A DNA stretch of 64,000 bases from Bidens hawaiensis (GCA_021521415.1 JAIQDT010000666.1:558001-622000); one strand, 5' to 3'; shown: positions 11,343 through 23,948, counted from the first letter of the stretch. Notes: generated from the sequence alone by a model not told the origin. Made by a program: numbers and translations.

Positions 11343-14300
11343 TCAAGAAATCATAAGGTAAAGCAGAACAGTTATTAAAAGTGATATTAAATATCTACTT
11401 GGAATCCGGCTGCCACCGGATGGTATTGAGTGAGGACCTACTAAATGCACCGATCCAGTAGTTTCGTCCCGCAATTTGATGGTTGAAGAGCCTGAAACCA
11501 TAAAACAAAATAATTATTATTAAAAAAATTCAGACAAAATAGATGTCAAGATAGAGAGACGGGACCGCCATATAGGAGGCCATTCCATGTGCGCGTGGAC
11601 AAGTTTGGTAAACGGGAAATAGAGGTCGGCCTAAAATATAAGTGGAGAAATCCACGACAACCAATGACATAGATTTCTCTATTTATATAATTACCAAATC
11701 TAGAAGGTATTCAGGTGTAATATTATTCTCTACGTAATATTATTCTCTACATACAATTCTTGGTTTATCTACATATTTCTACATTTGTCCATTTAAGTTA
11801 ACATATGTTCAACCAAAACGGTACACATTAAAAATGATCCCATATTTTTTTTTGCCTTGTGAGTTTGTCGAATGTGGAGAGACTAGGAGTGAAAACGAGA
11901 TAACTCCTTTTTTTAATTTTACGCCATTATATATACTATAAAATTTCATTTGTCTAGCTAGTCGCATATGAGCCCTCGATGTTTACCTACCCGTGTTGTC
12001 ATTGGCATCCACATCTTGACTAGCACCCTAAACAATAATGATCCAATTTTCTAGATAAATACTAGCTAATAACTTCGAGCGTTCAATCAATTTTCTCTAA
12101 AAATTGAATAATTCTATATTAGAAAAGTAACAAGAATTCTACACTTATCATAGCATTAAGCACGCACGAACTGAACACATAAAGCAATAAACGAACACGA
12201 GGGTTTAACGTAATATGCATTGTGTGTAATATGCATATTCAGAATTCATGATAAGAAAATAAAACCGAGATATAATATGCATTATAGAATAAGTAAATTC
12301 AGATATCATGGTAATTGAAACATAAGAAAATAAGCTACAACCGAATCGCAACTTACAATTATACTCGGTCCATCCAATTGTTTGGTTTTCAAGATCATAC
12401 AAAACCAGCTTATTTGATAGTACGAGATCTGCAATATAAAAATAACACTCGTAAATTACTTAGGTGTTAATATGTTACAATGGAAAACAATAAAAGTTGT
12501 GTCGGGTGTATAACAACTAATCTTGTATAACACATTAATAATATAGAGCTTACCTCCCAATAAAATTGTGTCGGTTGTACTTAATGAATCCAGACCGTTG
12601 TTTTGCCAGCCAAAACACAATGAATCTTCCTGCAAGATTTTTAAATAAAATATTGATGTTAGCATGTAATATATTTATACATCAACATTTGTAAATTTGA
12701 CTTGATAAAAGCATGTTACGGTCAACAAGCGGAGATACTTACAAAGGCGAACAGATAATCATGAGGATAAACCGTCAAAGAAAGTGAGTTTTCAAAGTAA
12801 AATGTAACTGCTGGAAAGCCATCATCCACACTGCAAACGTAAAAAAAAAGTTAGCAAATCATTCTACTTTTATTATGCTATGGGACTACGGGTAAAACAT
12901 TTGGTCCAAAACACTTCTTGACTAAATTTTTACATAAGTTTATATTATTTTAATAGTAATCTAACCTTTTTAATGAAACGATTTAGGAGGTATATGTATC
13001 GAAAATACGCTTTAAATGACTTTTGACCCGTTTAAACCCTAGGTAACTATTTTCATATTACCCGCATGGCTATCAGATAAAGCAATACCCTATTCAACCA
13101 TTCATAAACGATTGCGTTGAAATTGGCACCTCTACTTAATGGTTTACAAAGTGATTGGACGACTTTCAACCCGTTTGACCCATTTTTTTGTCAGCTACTA
13201 TTATTACTTTAATATTATTTTGTACCCAAATGACCCGTTAAAGATTAAAAGAAAAGATATCCTAATCGACCATTCATATGTGCTTAGTTTACTGCTAAGA
13301 ACAATACTAGATTATTGCATTAACATACCAGATGAATGTTTTTATATAAAAGTTTATGAAAATAAAATGGTGACACCATATCAACTGTACCTTCCAGAGA
13401 ATTCAAAGCATGTATATTGGTCATGAAGAGTGCGTAACCTCAAATCCGGCTGCGCTGCAACTATCTACACAAAAAGAGCTGAAAATATAAATATATGACC
13501 AAACTTTGACCCAACTTCTAAATAAACAACTTTTTTTTTCCGACAAAACTTATAGTATAATGCATAATAAATTTCACCTCATTCACCATGGACTTGTAGA
13601 TTGCATCTGGAAGATAAGCCAATGTTGTACCGCTATCTATTATTGTTCTTCTCTTGTCCCCTGAACCATTTGTACTCGTTGAAAGATTCAAAAACTGCGC
13701 ACCAATTTCGATTCTCATAACATTGGCAGCATAATGAGGCCTGTAGTTTTAAAAGTGACCAATATTAACTTTAATACGTTCGGTAATATAAAAAAGATTA
13801 TTTTTTTTAATTTTTTTAGAAAGAGAGACTATGCGACATACTCATCTTGGATCAAAGGGGTTGAGTTAACCTTCGGCTGAACAACATGCCCAATTGCAAA
13901 AATACCACCACCGTTGTCGCCATCTAAACAATGTGCAAACATCTGCTTTACCTTCCTGGATGAAGCCAACTGTGATATTATTGATGAGTTTGATTTTCCA
14001 AAACCAAGTATTCCATCAAGCGCTTCATCGGAAGAACCTAGGTTACCAGATTGTCTTGCACCACACCTGATTATGCAACATTGTACAGAAGCGCCGGTTA
14101 CTTAAGTAATAAAAGTATAAAAACAGAAAAAAAAATTGGAAGATTTCGAAACTTCTCAGTCATTTACCGTATCGATGTCCCAAAATCCACATGTCAATTA
14201 ATTGAGAGTTATCTTTTAATTATATATTTTTTCAAATTCCACATTTACCCTTCTATTATGAATAGACTTACTGACTTGCATAATACTTTCATTTCTCGTT

Positions 14301-16415
14301 CACTTCTTATCACATTAGTCAAATTACACATATACAGTTCCTACATCAATTTTCTTAATATGCTCAAACTGAGTCCAATTCCAAAACTTCATTTTTACAT
14401 AACAAAAGTTTTAAATCATATAATCAAATTTTATATTTTCACCCCTTCAGTTATTAAATAATGATAAAAGTAAAAAACTTTTAATTTAAACTAATATGTC
14501 ACGATATAAACGATAAGTAGAAAACAAAAAATAAAATAAAACTACAAGCATTAAGCTTGAGAAATTATGCATGCTTATCTTTTAAAACTTTGTTAAATTT
14601 GAATAAATCATCATTTGTGATTGACTAAATAACTTATATGTTATCTATCATATTTTTCTAAAAGTGCTTGTGTAACGCACGTGATAATAACCTAGTTTGA
14701 TATAAAAACCTATAATAAGCATGTAATATCCAAATATAGCGTTTCTGGTTGCAAACATCATTAATAAATATGAAAGAGAAGAAAACATACCCAAATATAA
14801 CACTTCCATTTGCCAGTTTAGTTTCCAAGTCACCCGACACACTATCATACTGAACAATATCCATTACAAAGTAGCCAATACTATAGCTCCCATCACCATA
14901 AGTCTCGGTATATAGACACGATGCGTTGGGTTTACAACCAGTAAACGCACCCCCATTAATCTCTGCACAAAACTCTGAAGCACATGTGACTGGTTTCGAT
15001 GTGAATGAATCTTGTGGATCGTATAGCGTAAGTTCCAACTGTTTGAAGCATTCATTTGGATAAATTCATTTGGATATATTGATATATAAATTTTTACGAA
15101 TAGATTTAAGTTAAAAGAAGTACCCCATGATATCCTCGTTTCGGGCATTCTCGGCACTGTATACAATTGATCCACATTATATCACTTCCTGTGTCTACTT
15201 GTACATAATATTCCTTTGGTGGTGTTCCGATTCCTATTCTGGCATAGTACAGACTGCGGATATATGGTTTACGTGTCAGATAATTGTCGGGCTGTAAATA
15301 TAACATAGCATAAAATAAACTATGAAATCATCATCATTCCATTTATGTATTTCATTGTTTTACAAAAGATTTAATTCTCGTTTCAGATAAAAAAAAGTGT
15401 TCAAAAAATAATAATAAAATCAGCAATAAAGCAATATCATTAGCATATAAACCTAAACAGAATACACAATAGTATCAATGTTTACTCGACGGCATTAGGG
15501 TGACCAGTTTCACCGAGAGGTCGACCGACACCTGATGCCAGAATCTATATACGACACTACCGATATGTATTCCATTAATATACAAGGGCAATAGTAACAG
15601 CTTAAACCTAATGCTCATAAATGATTCAATTAAACCGCATTAACTCAATTCTTACCTCAATAATGAAACTACAGTCTGATTCCACCTAACAAAAGCCATA
15701 ATTCATATGAACCTAGATACAATACACAATAATATCAAGCAATTGTATCTAAATTTAAACCTAGTTCTCATACTTAATTCAACTAAACCCTAATTAACTC
15801 CATTCTAACTACAATAACATAATTACAGCTCAATTCCGCCTTACAAAAGCCCTAATTCTCATCAAGCAAGATCACATAAACCCAGATAATATAAACCCAC
15901 ATCAAAAAACACAAATTAATACAAACCCAGATCAAAAAACACAAAATAACATAAACCCAGATCAATAAACACAAATTATCACAAGATAATACAAACCCAG
16001 ATCAATAAACACAAAATATCACAAAATAATACAAACCCAGATCAAAAAACACAAGATAATACAAACCCAGATCAAAAAACACATAATATAACAAAATAAC
16101 AAAAACCCCAGATCAAAATCCACCAATAACACCAACCAATTGCACCAACAAGCATACTTACCCTACAGCATCAGGCCGGCCAGTTCCACCAAGAGGCAGA
16201 TCAACACCCGACGCCAGAATCTGAAGGTGTCTGAGGTTATCGTGAGCTTTGAAGAGGCTCAGTGAGCGTTCCTTGCCGGAGAATTTGGAGTTCACGCCGA
16301 ACACGGCGCCGCGGAAGTTGTCGTCGTCAGTTGCAGTTATGGTTATGGAGAGTGAAGAAGAGATTATTATTATTATTGTTATTGTGGAGAGGATTGATAT
16401 GGAGGATGACGTCAT
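11343..16415 (-). CDS. A1-family aspartic protease, probably GPI-anchored
   Basis: A secreted pepsin-like protease, family A1, resembling the plant A36/A39 group of GPI-anchored aspartic proteases. Ten exons with GT-AG borders and consistent phases: 16162-16415, 15124-15253, 14791-15038, 13842-14066, 13578-13740, 13391-13464, 12743-12830, 12554-12629, 12357-12428, 11343-11491. They give 1479 nt, 492 residues, uninterrupted. The N-terminus has a long hydrophobic signal segment (ISILSTITIIIIISSSLSI). The catalytic motifs are both present: DTGSD with Asp about residue 105, and DSGTT with Asp about 321. A Cys-rich insert (NCIQCRECP) follows the first site. The last exon ends in a hydrophobic tail (YLISLLITVLLYLMIS) after a small-residue stretch, fitting a GPI-attachment signal. 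Exon 2 starts at the inner AG at 15254-15255; using the outer AG breaks the frame. Confidence 0.9.
15486..15546 (-). pseudogene. decayed copy of the end of protease exon 1, inside intron 1
   Basis: This stretch aligns with the end of exon 1 (16162-16222) at most positions. On the minus strand it can still read ILASGV..PLGETGHPNAV, against ILASGVDLPLGGTGRPDAV in the gene. The following bases are TAAAC, so the GT donor is lost. Flanking intron sequence also repeats (near 15640-15720 and 15780-15860), which indicates old tandem duplication within the gene. Confidence 0.75.
15870..16110. repeat. short tandem repeats in intron 1 of the protease gene
   Basis: Repeats of the type CAAACCCAGATCAAAAAACA alternate with ACAAAATAATA spacers, about 35-60 bp apart and six or seven copies. 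Non-coding, close to the donor of exon 1. Confidence 0.85.
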
Positions 16416-16514
16416 TGTGTAGATCGCCGGTGACGGAGGAGTGGAATTGGAGTTCGGAAAATAATAGACGACTGGTCATGTTGACGGCATTTATTTATGT
16501 ATTTTTTTAACGAC

Positions 16515-16710
16515 CAACTAAGTAACACCGGGTACTCTGTACACGGCCCCCATTGGTTTAAGGTAGCCCGAGCCGGCCACTAGTCCGGACGGACGGAGCC
16601 CCAGCGGTCCACCTATTGAGGGATTCACCGGAAAAACCCGACCCCACGTCACCGAATGGCACGACAGCGAGAAGCCGGTAAACCGGGTGAGATCAGGACT
16701 CGAACCCTGT
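16515..16710 (-). mobile_element. possible tRNA-derived SINE or repeat with a pol III B box
   Basis: This GC-richer block contains GGTTCGAGTCC on the minus strand (16696-16706), an exact match to the pol III B-box consensus. The place where an A box would sit is taken by an ATT microsatellite, so internal transcription is doubtful. The other edge is not defined. It could also be an unrelated repeat. Confidence 0.35.
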
Positions 16711-16711
16711 C

Positions 16712-16753
<42 letters not shown>

Positions 16754-17064
16754 TACTACTACTACTATCATCGTTGTAAAAATTGCGTCTAGGCGTCGAG
16801 TACTTAACAAGTACTTCCCGCTTGGGCCGTGTTCTTGGCGTGCCATTCTCAAGTAATCCCCGACTAATGCCCCGACTAAAGTGGAGCATTCGTAACTCCC
16901 AGTTGACCGAGTTAGCAGCGTCTAATGACTTTTGTCACCATATAATGTAAACATGTTAATGAGTAATAATAATGTAAACATGTTAATGAGTAATAATAAA
17001 CATTTTACTCTGTTACTTTCACTATATAATGTAAACATGTTAATGAGTAATAATAATGTCGGAA

Positions 17065-17097
<33 letters not shown>

Positions 17098-17210
17098 AGG
17101 TCCTTAGAACTTTGAACCATGATACTAATGTTCATCTCAATTTATTATTATTATTATTACTATTATTATTATTATTATTATTATTAAAAGTAATATAAAG
17201 TTTGTTATTA
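16711..17210. repeat. ATT microsatellites and 28-bp repeats
   Basis: There are three ATT runs (about 16710-16750, 17067-17095 and 17142-17185). Between them the phrase AATGTAAACATGTTAATGAG occurs three times (near 16945, 16971, 17030), followed by TAATAATA. Non-coding. Confidence 0.9.
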
Positions 17211-17339
17211 AAGGTGCTTACAACTTTGGACCATGATAGTAATGTTCATCACAATTTAAAAAATAAGATAAAAGTTCAACAAATTGGATTTGGATTTTGA
17301 AATTACAGGAAAGGGTAATCGAGACTAGACTTTGGAGAG

Positions 17340-18275
17340 AAACATAGGTTACGGTGAACTAGTTTGGTTTTATGTCAAGACGGTTAATCACGGAAGCGAT
17401 ACACATTATTAGAAGGTTGATGGAGAAGTATAAGGAGAGGAAGCAAGAGCTGCATATGGTGTTTATTTACATGGAAATAGACGTACGATAATGTGGCATG
17501 TAGATTGGAGATAGCTTAGGAGGTAGATGTTCCTAAAAAGTATATAGACTTAAATAATGATATGTATGACAGGACGGTAACAAGCGTGTGTGTGCTGGTC
17601 AGAGATACCAACATCTTTAAAGTGGAGGTAGCCTTACATCAAGGGTCCGCTCTAAGTCCATTTCTTTTCATAGTTGTCATGGCCGAGTTGTCAAGGTCTT
17701 CTAGGAGGCAGTTTCATGGTGCGTGCTTTTCGTGGACGATATTGTGGTAATCGTAGAGAGCAGACAGAGCCTAATTGAGAGACTTGAAGACCGACGAGTG
17801 GCTTTGGAGGGCAATGACCTAATGATTATCCGTTCCAAAATGAAGTATTTATCACTGTGACTTAAGTAACGTTGTTGAAGAGGATGATATCCAAATCACC
17901 ATTGAGGGGCATATGGTTCCCCATGCAACAAAGTTAGTGTATCTAGGCTCTTTTCTATAGAGTGACGGACATATAGGTAGTGATGCGTCACATCGGCTTC
18001 ATGCGGGCTAGTGTAGGTGGAGGGCGACCTCAGGGGTGCTATGTGACAAGAATTTTCCACCAAAACTAAAAAAGGGAAATTTTATAGGGTTGTTCGATCA
18101 ACTATGTTATATGGTACTAAATGTTGGGCCTCGAAAAAGATACAAGCACATAAAATTGAGGCAACAAAGATGAAGGTGTTGAGGTCGATGTGTGGACACA
18201 AAGTTAGTCCGGGTAAGAGATGAGGTTTTAAGGGAAAGACTAGGGGTGGGTAGGATAGTAGATAAGATAATCAAA
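17340..18275 (+). mobile_element. LINE-type reverse transcriptase relic
   Basis: Broken plus-strand remnants of a plant non-LTR retrotransposon reverse transcriptase. Readable pieces, in order and in shifting frames: RLMEKYKERKQELHMVF near 17420, the motif-B region LHQGSALSPFLF near 17640, and MCGHKVSPGKR near 18190, where the C-terminal region of such elements begins. Stops and frameshifts separate them, and the motif-C aspartates are not in a readable frame. It belongs to a different lineage from the elements at 18344-21527 and 23949-26991. Confidence 0.75.
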
Positions 18276-19111
18276 AAGGATTTTTTTTTAAATAACTAAA
18301 AAACAAACTTTTAATATCATAGAAACATCCAAACGATTTACAATGAACTGGCAGGTAAGCGGGCAACAAGCTGTGCCGCAACCCCTTTTTGGATAGCAAA
18401 CCCAATCCTACTAAAAACAAAGTTTCGTTTCTTGGGCCGATACGTTACTATGAACAACTTTCTGAACCCTATTCAAAAGGTCCACAACATCCGTAGCTAA
18501 GAAACCAAAAGTGTCAAAGGCAAAGGGGATAAACACATGTTGATTCTCCAAACAAGCTCTCTCGTGTTTAGCAACCTTGCCCGATGCCGCCTTCAATGCT
18601 GCCTGGCCTGCTACAAACCCATTGTCCCTAATCCCAACAAGAGGGGACACTCCTTTGAGGTCGACACAAGCGTGTTTTCCCCCTACCCACCCAAAAACAA
18701 GAATATCGGCCGGTCGTAATGTAGATCTTCCTTCTTGAGGATCCATAAGAAAGTTTACGGGGCTTCCTTTTTAGCCGAAATTCCGGCTCGTTTAAGAACA
18801 TCGCATAGAACATCTCTCACCAAATCATGCCTGTACTTAAACCCAGGCAACTCTTTGCAGTGAATCGCATGCTCACAAAAAGAATCCAAACAAACCTTAC
18901 GGCAAACCGGGCACGACTCATCTACCGGAAACAAAGGGATCATTAACCGACATATGTTGGCCCAATCCTTCAATAAGGAGAACACTTAAGAAATCTTGAG
19001 CCCGAAGACACTCAAACATCGCTTTCTAACGAGGGGATAAATCAAACTTCATTTCCAAACTCTTGATGATTCTACTATAAAGGGCACTCGCCAAAGCATG
19101 TTGGGCTTTAG

Positions 19112-21050
19112 TGTCACACCCCCAATCTAGGCCTAGGAGTACGATCAATAGTTGGTACCACATTTGTAAATAAATCAGAGTAGCGGGTTAATGCGGAAGT
19201 CTTTATAAAAAATAAGGATCATATTTACAATACAAAAGACGAGACGAAAGTCTCGTTTAGTTTTACTTGCTTTATAAGTTTTACAAAACCACCATGTTTT
19301 AATATTTACACAAAATTATCCGAGCCATCGGATTCTTGAGCTTTTTCGTCATTCAAGCTCTAGTCTTGGTTACCTGCAAAATGTTATTAAATACGTCAGC
19401 AACGAATGCTGGTGAATATGCTGACGCTAAAAATAATTTCTTTACTTAATTACCCCTCGAGACCACGTAAGCCTCGGCCCATCTTGGCTTAGGAATAATC
19501 AAGTTAAACAATCATCATAAACTCGAGTCTCTACACTAGGTCACCTCAGCAAGACACCGCAGCGTCTCGACATAACTTAGGTACCATAAATATACACAAG
19601 GTCATTCTCACTTGAACATACTTTGGTTCGGCCCATTGTGGCTGGAGGTCGTGACCAGGCGTGGTGCGATGTGCCCACCGCATACCACATATGTAAGGAT
19701 CCAGACAAACGTATACCACAGCCTGAGGGCTAGGTTTATACTCTTATTTACAATGTTTTTAGAGGCACATAGCCTCATGTAAAATTTTACACATAACACG
19801 TTTGTTTGTTTGAAAACAAGTTTGTAAAAATGGGGCGTATTCACCTTTTTGATAGGGATCGGTTTCCAACACCGTCCGTGAGTTCTCCTCTTGCTATCTC
19901 GCACCTATAGTACGAGTATAACTTTTGTTAGTCGGATGCACGATTCGGCTTAAGACCTTTAGTCTTATTTATATCGATGAACCTTTAGTTCATAATCTCT
20001 TTTTACTTTAAAACCTTTAGTTTTAATAGTAATTTATAAACCTTTAGTTTATATATAAAACCCGACGTTTCTTCTTCTTTAAGAAACGTATTGTTTTCTT
20101 TATTATTTAAGTATACTCATTATACTTAAATAATATATTTCATAACAAAGAATAATCTTATATATATATATATATCTATATATATATATATATTTTATCT
20201 TTCTTTTCTTTATCTTCTTTGTTATTTATTTCTTTGTTTATCGAGAATAACATCGACTTGGGTATTAAGCCTTTATAATATTTTATTATTATTCTGGTCG
20301 GGCATCATGCCTACCTTGCTTGGCTTAGTAATACCCTAGACACTTGGGCAGCACTTCGACGCCGCTTAATCAACACTCTTTTCTTGCAAAACTCTTCCTC
20401 CTCACTTGGCACGCTTTTCGAGACAGCACACTTCTTGGCACGCATTTCGAGGTAAATCGTCGGAACGTCGGGACAACACTTTCTTTTGGAATATCGTCGG
20501 GAAATGGCACGAATTACGAGATACTAGGCACGGAAAACGATGTTTCGTGATACGTTTATCGAGGTAGGTCGAGGGCACTCTTTACGAGGTTTAGAGAGAG
20601 AGTAGTGAGAGAGTAATATGTGTGATTTTGAGGTGTGAGGGATCTGAATTCGTAGCTGCCTATTTATAGGCTGAAATTGGACCCTATCGCGCTACGCGAT
20701 GGGTCACTTGGCAAGCCTATCGCGTATCGCGATATAGGCCTGCTGTGTCAGATAGTAGACCTGCCACGTGCTGACACGTGGCAGGCGCTGAGTCCACGTG
20801 GTGGACGTGTTGCCACGTGGTGACACGTGGCGGCAACCGTTGCCACCGTGTGCCACGTGGCACACGTGTCATAATCTGTCAGACACCCCATCGCGATACG
20901 CGATGGGTGTCTCTCTTGACCTATCGCGTAGCGCGATGAGTCAAGAAAACATATTTTTCATTTTAGTCCCTGTAGTTTGGAAATTGGCAGAATTGGTCCC
21001 TTGACTTTGGGAACTTGACATTTTTGGCCCGAAATTTACGTGATGTTACA
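19112..21050 (-). mobile_element. solo LTR (about 1.94 kb) nested in a non-LTR element
   Basis: It runs from TGTCACACC to GATGTTACA, the TG...CA ends of an LTR, and is flanked by a perfect 5-bp duplication TTTAG (19107-19111 and 21051-21055). It has no coding capacity or internal region, so it is best read as a solo LTR left by recombination. It is homologous to the LTR at 58587-60944: both hold the phrase CTCGCACCTATAGTACGAGT, ATCGCG palindromes and a CACGTG cluster. By that homology its transcriptional sense is minus. Confidence 0.85.
20684..20940. promoter_or_regulatory. CACGTG cluster flanked by ATCGCG palindromes in the solo LTR
   Basis: Seven CACGTG hexamers begin at 20765, 20775, 20795, 20814, 20824, 20854 and 20863. 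Some sit in ACACGTGGC, the classical G-box/ABRE form recognised by plant bZIP and bHLH factors. On both sides lie near-palindromes of the type ATCGCG-N3-CGCGAT (near 20687, 20720, 20891 and 20922) that include CGCG boxes. The layout recurs in the LTR at 58587-60944. An enhancer role in U3 is inference. Confidence 0.6.
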
Positions 21051-21527
21051 TTTAGGGGGGGGTGTCTTTATTAGAGAAACCGCTAATATCAAAATCGGGA
21101 AGTGAAATGTGCAACCGATCTATCGCACTCCCATAATCGGAGTCAAACCCATCAATACACAACCTCGAAGAATGTGGTCTTGCAATTCCCAAGATTGCGC
21201 CCTCAAAGTCCACAAACGCATAAGTAGAAACATCTGAAGCTGAACATAAACCCAAACCTCCAAAACGAGTCGGAAGTGATGCCAACCTCCATTGAAAATC
21301 TCCAAAGAAGGCACCACCACAAACCACGATGTCCTCAATCACCCCCCGAAGGCCATTGTCAAACACAGAAACTGCTTCCCCTACATACACAGGTTGGCAT
21401 GTTCTGAGACCGAACAACAACTTTCCAACTCCCATACATGAGCGGAGCAAAAGGAGCTCGCATTGAGGGTACCACAAATGCGGGAGTTAGCTCATCAACT
21501 CCACAGCTCACGAAGCCCTTTTCATGA

Positions 21528-22580
21528 GATAATTACTTATCCTACAGTCCTATACTCAAACTTTTACAAATCATGACATTTTATGTTATGTTAAATCTCT
21601 ATTCATGTTATTTTTCATAAAATAATGAAAATGAAACATTTGAGAGGTGTGAGCAACTCTAAGATATGATTTTCCACAAACTTTGAACACAAACATTGGT
21701 AAAACCTATTAGTTAATGACCTCACCTTCTTTTTTATGAGAGCTTTACAATGAACCAACGCGGTCCATAACAGAGTTAAGATGAACGAGATATACATACT
21801 CAAAGTTGTGTGTCTAGGATAGAAAAGTTACACGAAATTGGGTATGAACTTGTCCTACACAGGATAAGGGATTAAGGGTGGAACCTTATAAGGATTTATA
21901 CCTAGGAGCTTTATTAGATATTTTTTTTCTTGTCCCTAAGGAATAAGTGGTGCAGACATGTGCCTACACGTTGTGATCATGGGAGATGAGTGTATGGTGT
22001 GTTTTGATGGTCCGTTACTACTGGTTCGAGTCACTACTAAGTGCTTAGTTGTTGTTGATTGGTTACCGTTGATGACACTCTTTAGGAAGATGTTCTTATT
22101 GCTTGGAAGTTAGTGTTTACGAGCAATATGAGTCATGTTATTGCTGCTAAGTTTACATGGAAGTTACTACTAGTTAGTTTCTTACTACCAATGTCTCACA
22201 AAATTGTCAGTTGACAACATTGAAAACATAGACGCAAGAGCCTCTACTACTCACCAAGACTGGAATGAAAAGTTATTTCATTCCATTTCCTTGTTTATTT
22301 AGTTTCCTTATCATTTGAATCCTGGCAAGCAACTACGACACTTTGACATTTATTTATAATCAATGAAAATTTTAAATCACTTCAGTAGTTTGTCACTAAT
22401 AACTTCTCTAGTTGATTAAACTAGTCTATTACTTAATTTGAGCTAATGTTATTACAAATGGTGCCAAATTACAAACTCCTAAACTCTTTGATGTACTGCG
22501 TGTTATGACTTGCGCGTTAAAATATATCATCAAGAGACTATTTTGGTTAGTATCGACCTTGACAGCACATTTACAACAAG
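21528..22580. other. intergenic, no recognised feature
   Basis: AT-rich, with scattered stops in all frames. I cannot identify a gene, RNA or repeat. Confidence 0.45.
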
Positions 22581-22652
22581 GCGTTTGTAGTCCAACGGTT
22601 AGGATAATTGCCTTCCAAGCAATAGACCCGGGTTCAACTCCCGGAAAATGCA
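22581..22652 (+). tRNA. tRNA-Gly (UCC), acceptor stem partly degraded
   Basis: The 72 nt fold as a tRNA: the D arm begins TAGTCCAACGGTTAGGATA, the anticodon stem is ATTGC/GCAAT with loop CTTCCAA (anticodon TCC), and the T arm is CCCGGGTTCAACTCCCGG. The acceptor strands are GCGTTTG and AAAATGC, leaving one mismatch at the base of the stem and a wobble, so it may be a pseudogene. No T4 run follows directly; TTTT occurs about 10 nt downstream. Confidence 0.75.
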
Positions 22653-23948
22653 TAATAATTTTAATTGTTTTAGTTCTTATTGTTTATAACGAGATGCAGA
22701 CTTTGTAGCCTGTAGCAGTTTTCCAAATTTTAGACCTGGTTTTTATGGATTTTATGTGCGTCGAAAAGACAGATGCAAACTTGTTATTTAACTGGAAGCA
22801 ACTTTGTTTAATGTACGTATGCTGTTTAGAGATCAAGCAGCCGGCCGGTATTAAGTTATTAACAGTGATTATTAGTCATGGAAATAGAGTAATTACCAAG
22901 GATCATGGTAATTTTGAATGGTGAGACTAATAATATTACTGATGTTTTGGATTCCTTTTTTTTTCTAAACAATTACTGACCCATACAACAAGATCATCTT
23001 ATTTGATATCGAGCATATTATTAATAAGTTATAACTTATGGGTTATAAGTTATAAGGTTTTTGGGAAAGTTAGGTTTTGTGAGTGTATAAGGTATAAGTT
23101 ACAACTTTATAACTTATACCTTATGCCTTAAATAAGTTATAAGGAGATAAAATAAGGAATCCCAAACACCCCCTAAGAGTCTATTAATGCGTTATTATAT
23201 AGGCTGGTTACGTGTTCTTTTATTTATAGAAATTTTGATAAAAAAGTGTCTAAATTTATAGAAACTTGTTATTTAACCGGAAGCAAAATTTTAGTTAAAA
23301 ACAGCTAAACTTACACTATGTATAACAAATTAATTTTGAGTGAAAAACGGGTAAATTTACACTACTATTATGCAAATGGCCCACACTATACTTCACCACT
23401 ACCTATATTGATAGTTGTTTATAGTTTGCACTTTGCATAAGCTAAATATCTGTCAAACAATAATAATCCAGCTATTTTCCTTTGACACAAACGAATTTCT
23501 CTCAGTTGTGCTTGATAGTTTTACATAAGTTAACTATCTTCTAAACAAGAAGAATCCAAGTGGTTTTTCTCCTAAGCATGTCTAAATTATTCCTAATTAT
23601 CTCTACATAACTGGAGTATTTGTAACACGTCAGATCCCCCGTTGGTTGTCTATTGTAGTGTTGTCTAGTTATAGTCAACTTCTCGGTAACAGGTTTACTA
23701 TCGTAACCTACTATGGAGACGTGCATGAGTCGGTTTTGGGCTCAAAACGAGCCAATACGAATTATCAATAGAACGTAAGCAAGTCAAGGAAAAATTCTTG
23801 ATGAAACAATATATTATTTTTCTCTTGGAAGATTCGCTCCTTGACTGTCGTAATAACAGCTTAACCGCGGTTAGCATTATTAAAAGGATTGAAAATTATC
23901 TCCCAGGTTTGATTTTTTTTAGGTGAAATTAGTAAAAAAACATAGATA
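22653..23948. other. intergenic with a palindromic MITE-like stretch
   Basis: At about 23020-23180 repeated TTATAACTTATA/TATAAGTTATAA strings form an imperfect palindrome that ends in CCCAAACACCCCCTAAG. The reverse complement of that end resembles hAT-type MITE termini (GGGGGTGTTTGGG). The opposite end is not preserved. I see nothing else. Confidence 0.5.

Larger units (their letters stand above)
18344..21527 (-). mobile_element. non-LTR retroelement with restriction-like endonuclease layout, copy A (5'-truncated, interrupted)
   Basis: Minus-strand relic of the same family as 23949-26991. It begins (5' side, about 21527) downstream of the reverse-transcriptase catalytic motif, in the stretch ELLLLRSCMGVGKLLFGLRT. 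After the nested LTR at 19112-21050 it resumes with the C-terminal region. There it shows a CCHC knuckle (CPVCRKVC, then EHAIHC), RHDLVRDVL, and the endonuclease-like RPADILVFGW and HACVDLKGV, and ends near 18344 with AAQLVARLP-like coding. Internal stops are present (for example after DLSPR). It cannot make protein and is 5'-truncated, as expected from incomplete target-primed reverse transcription. Confidence 0.8.

Noticed and set aside
14051..14461. 136-residue plus-strand frame
   Set aside because: Mostly intronic AT-rich sequence antisense to the protease gene; no family resemblance.
16262..16510. 82-residue plus-strand frame rich in Arg and Leu
   Set aside because: It is antisense to exon 1 of the protease gene, which has correct splice sites and domain structure.
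16649..17198. Frames with long Ile or Leu runs that look like membrane helices
   Set aside because: They are translations of ATT microsatellites.
19608..19904. 98-residue minus-strand frame
   Set aside because: Lies inside the solo LTR and has no gag or pol similarity.
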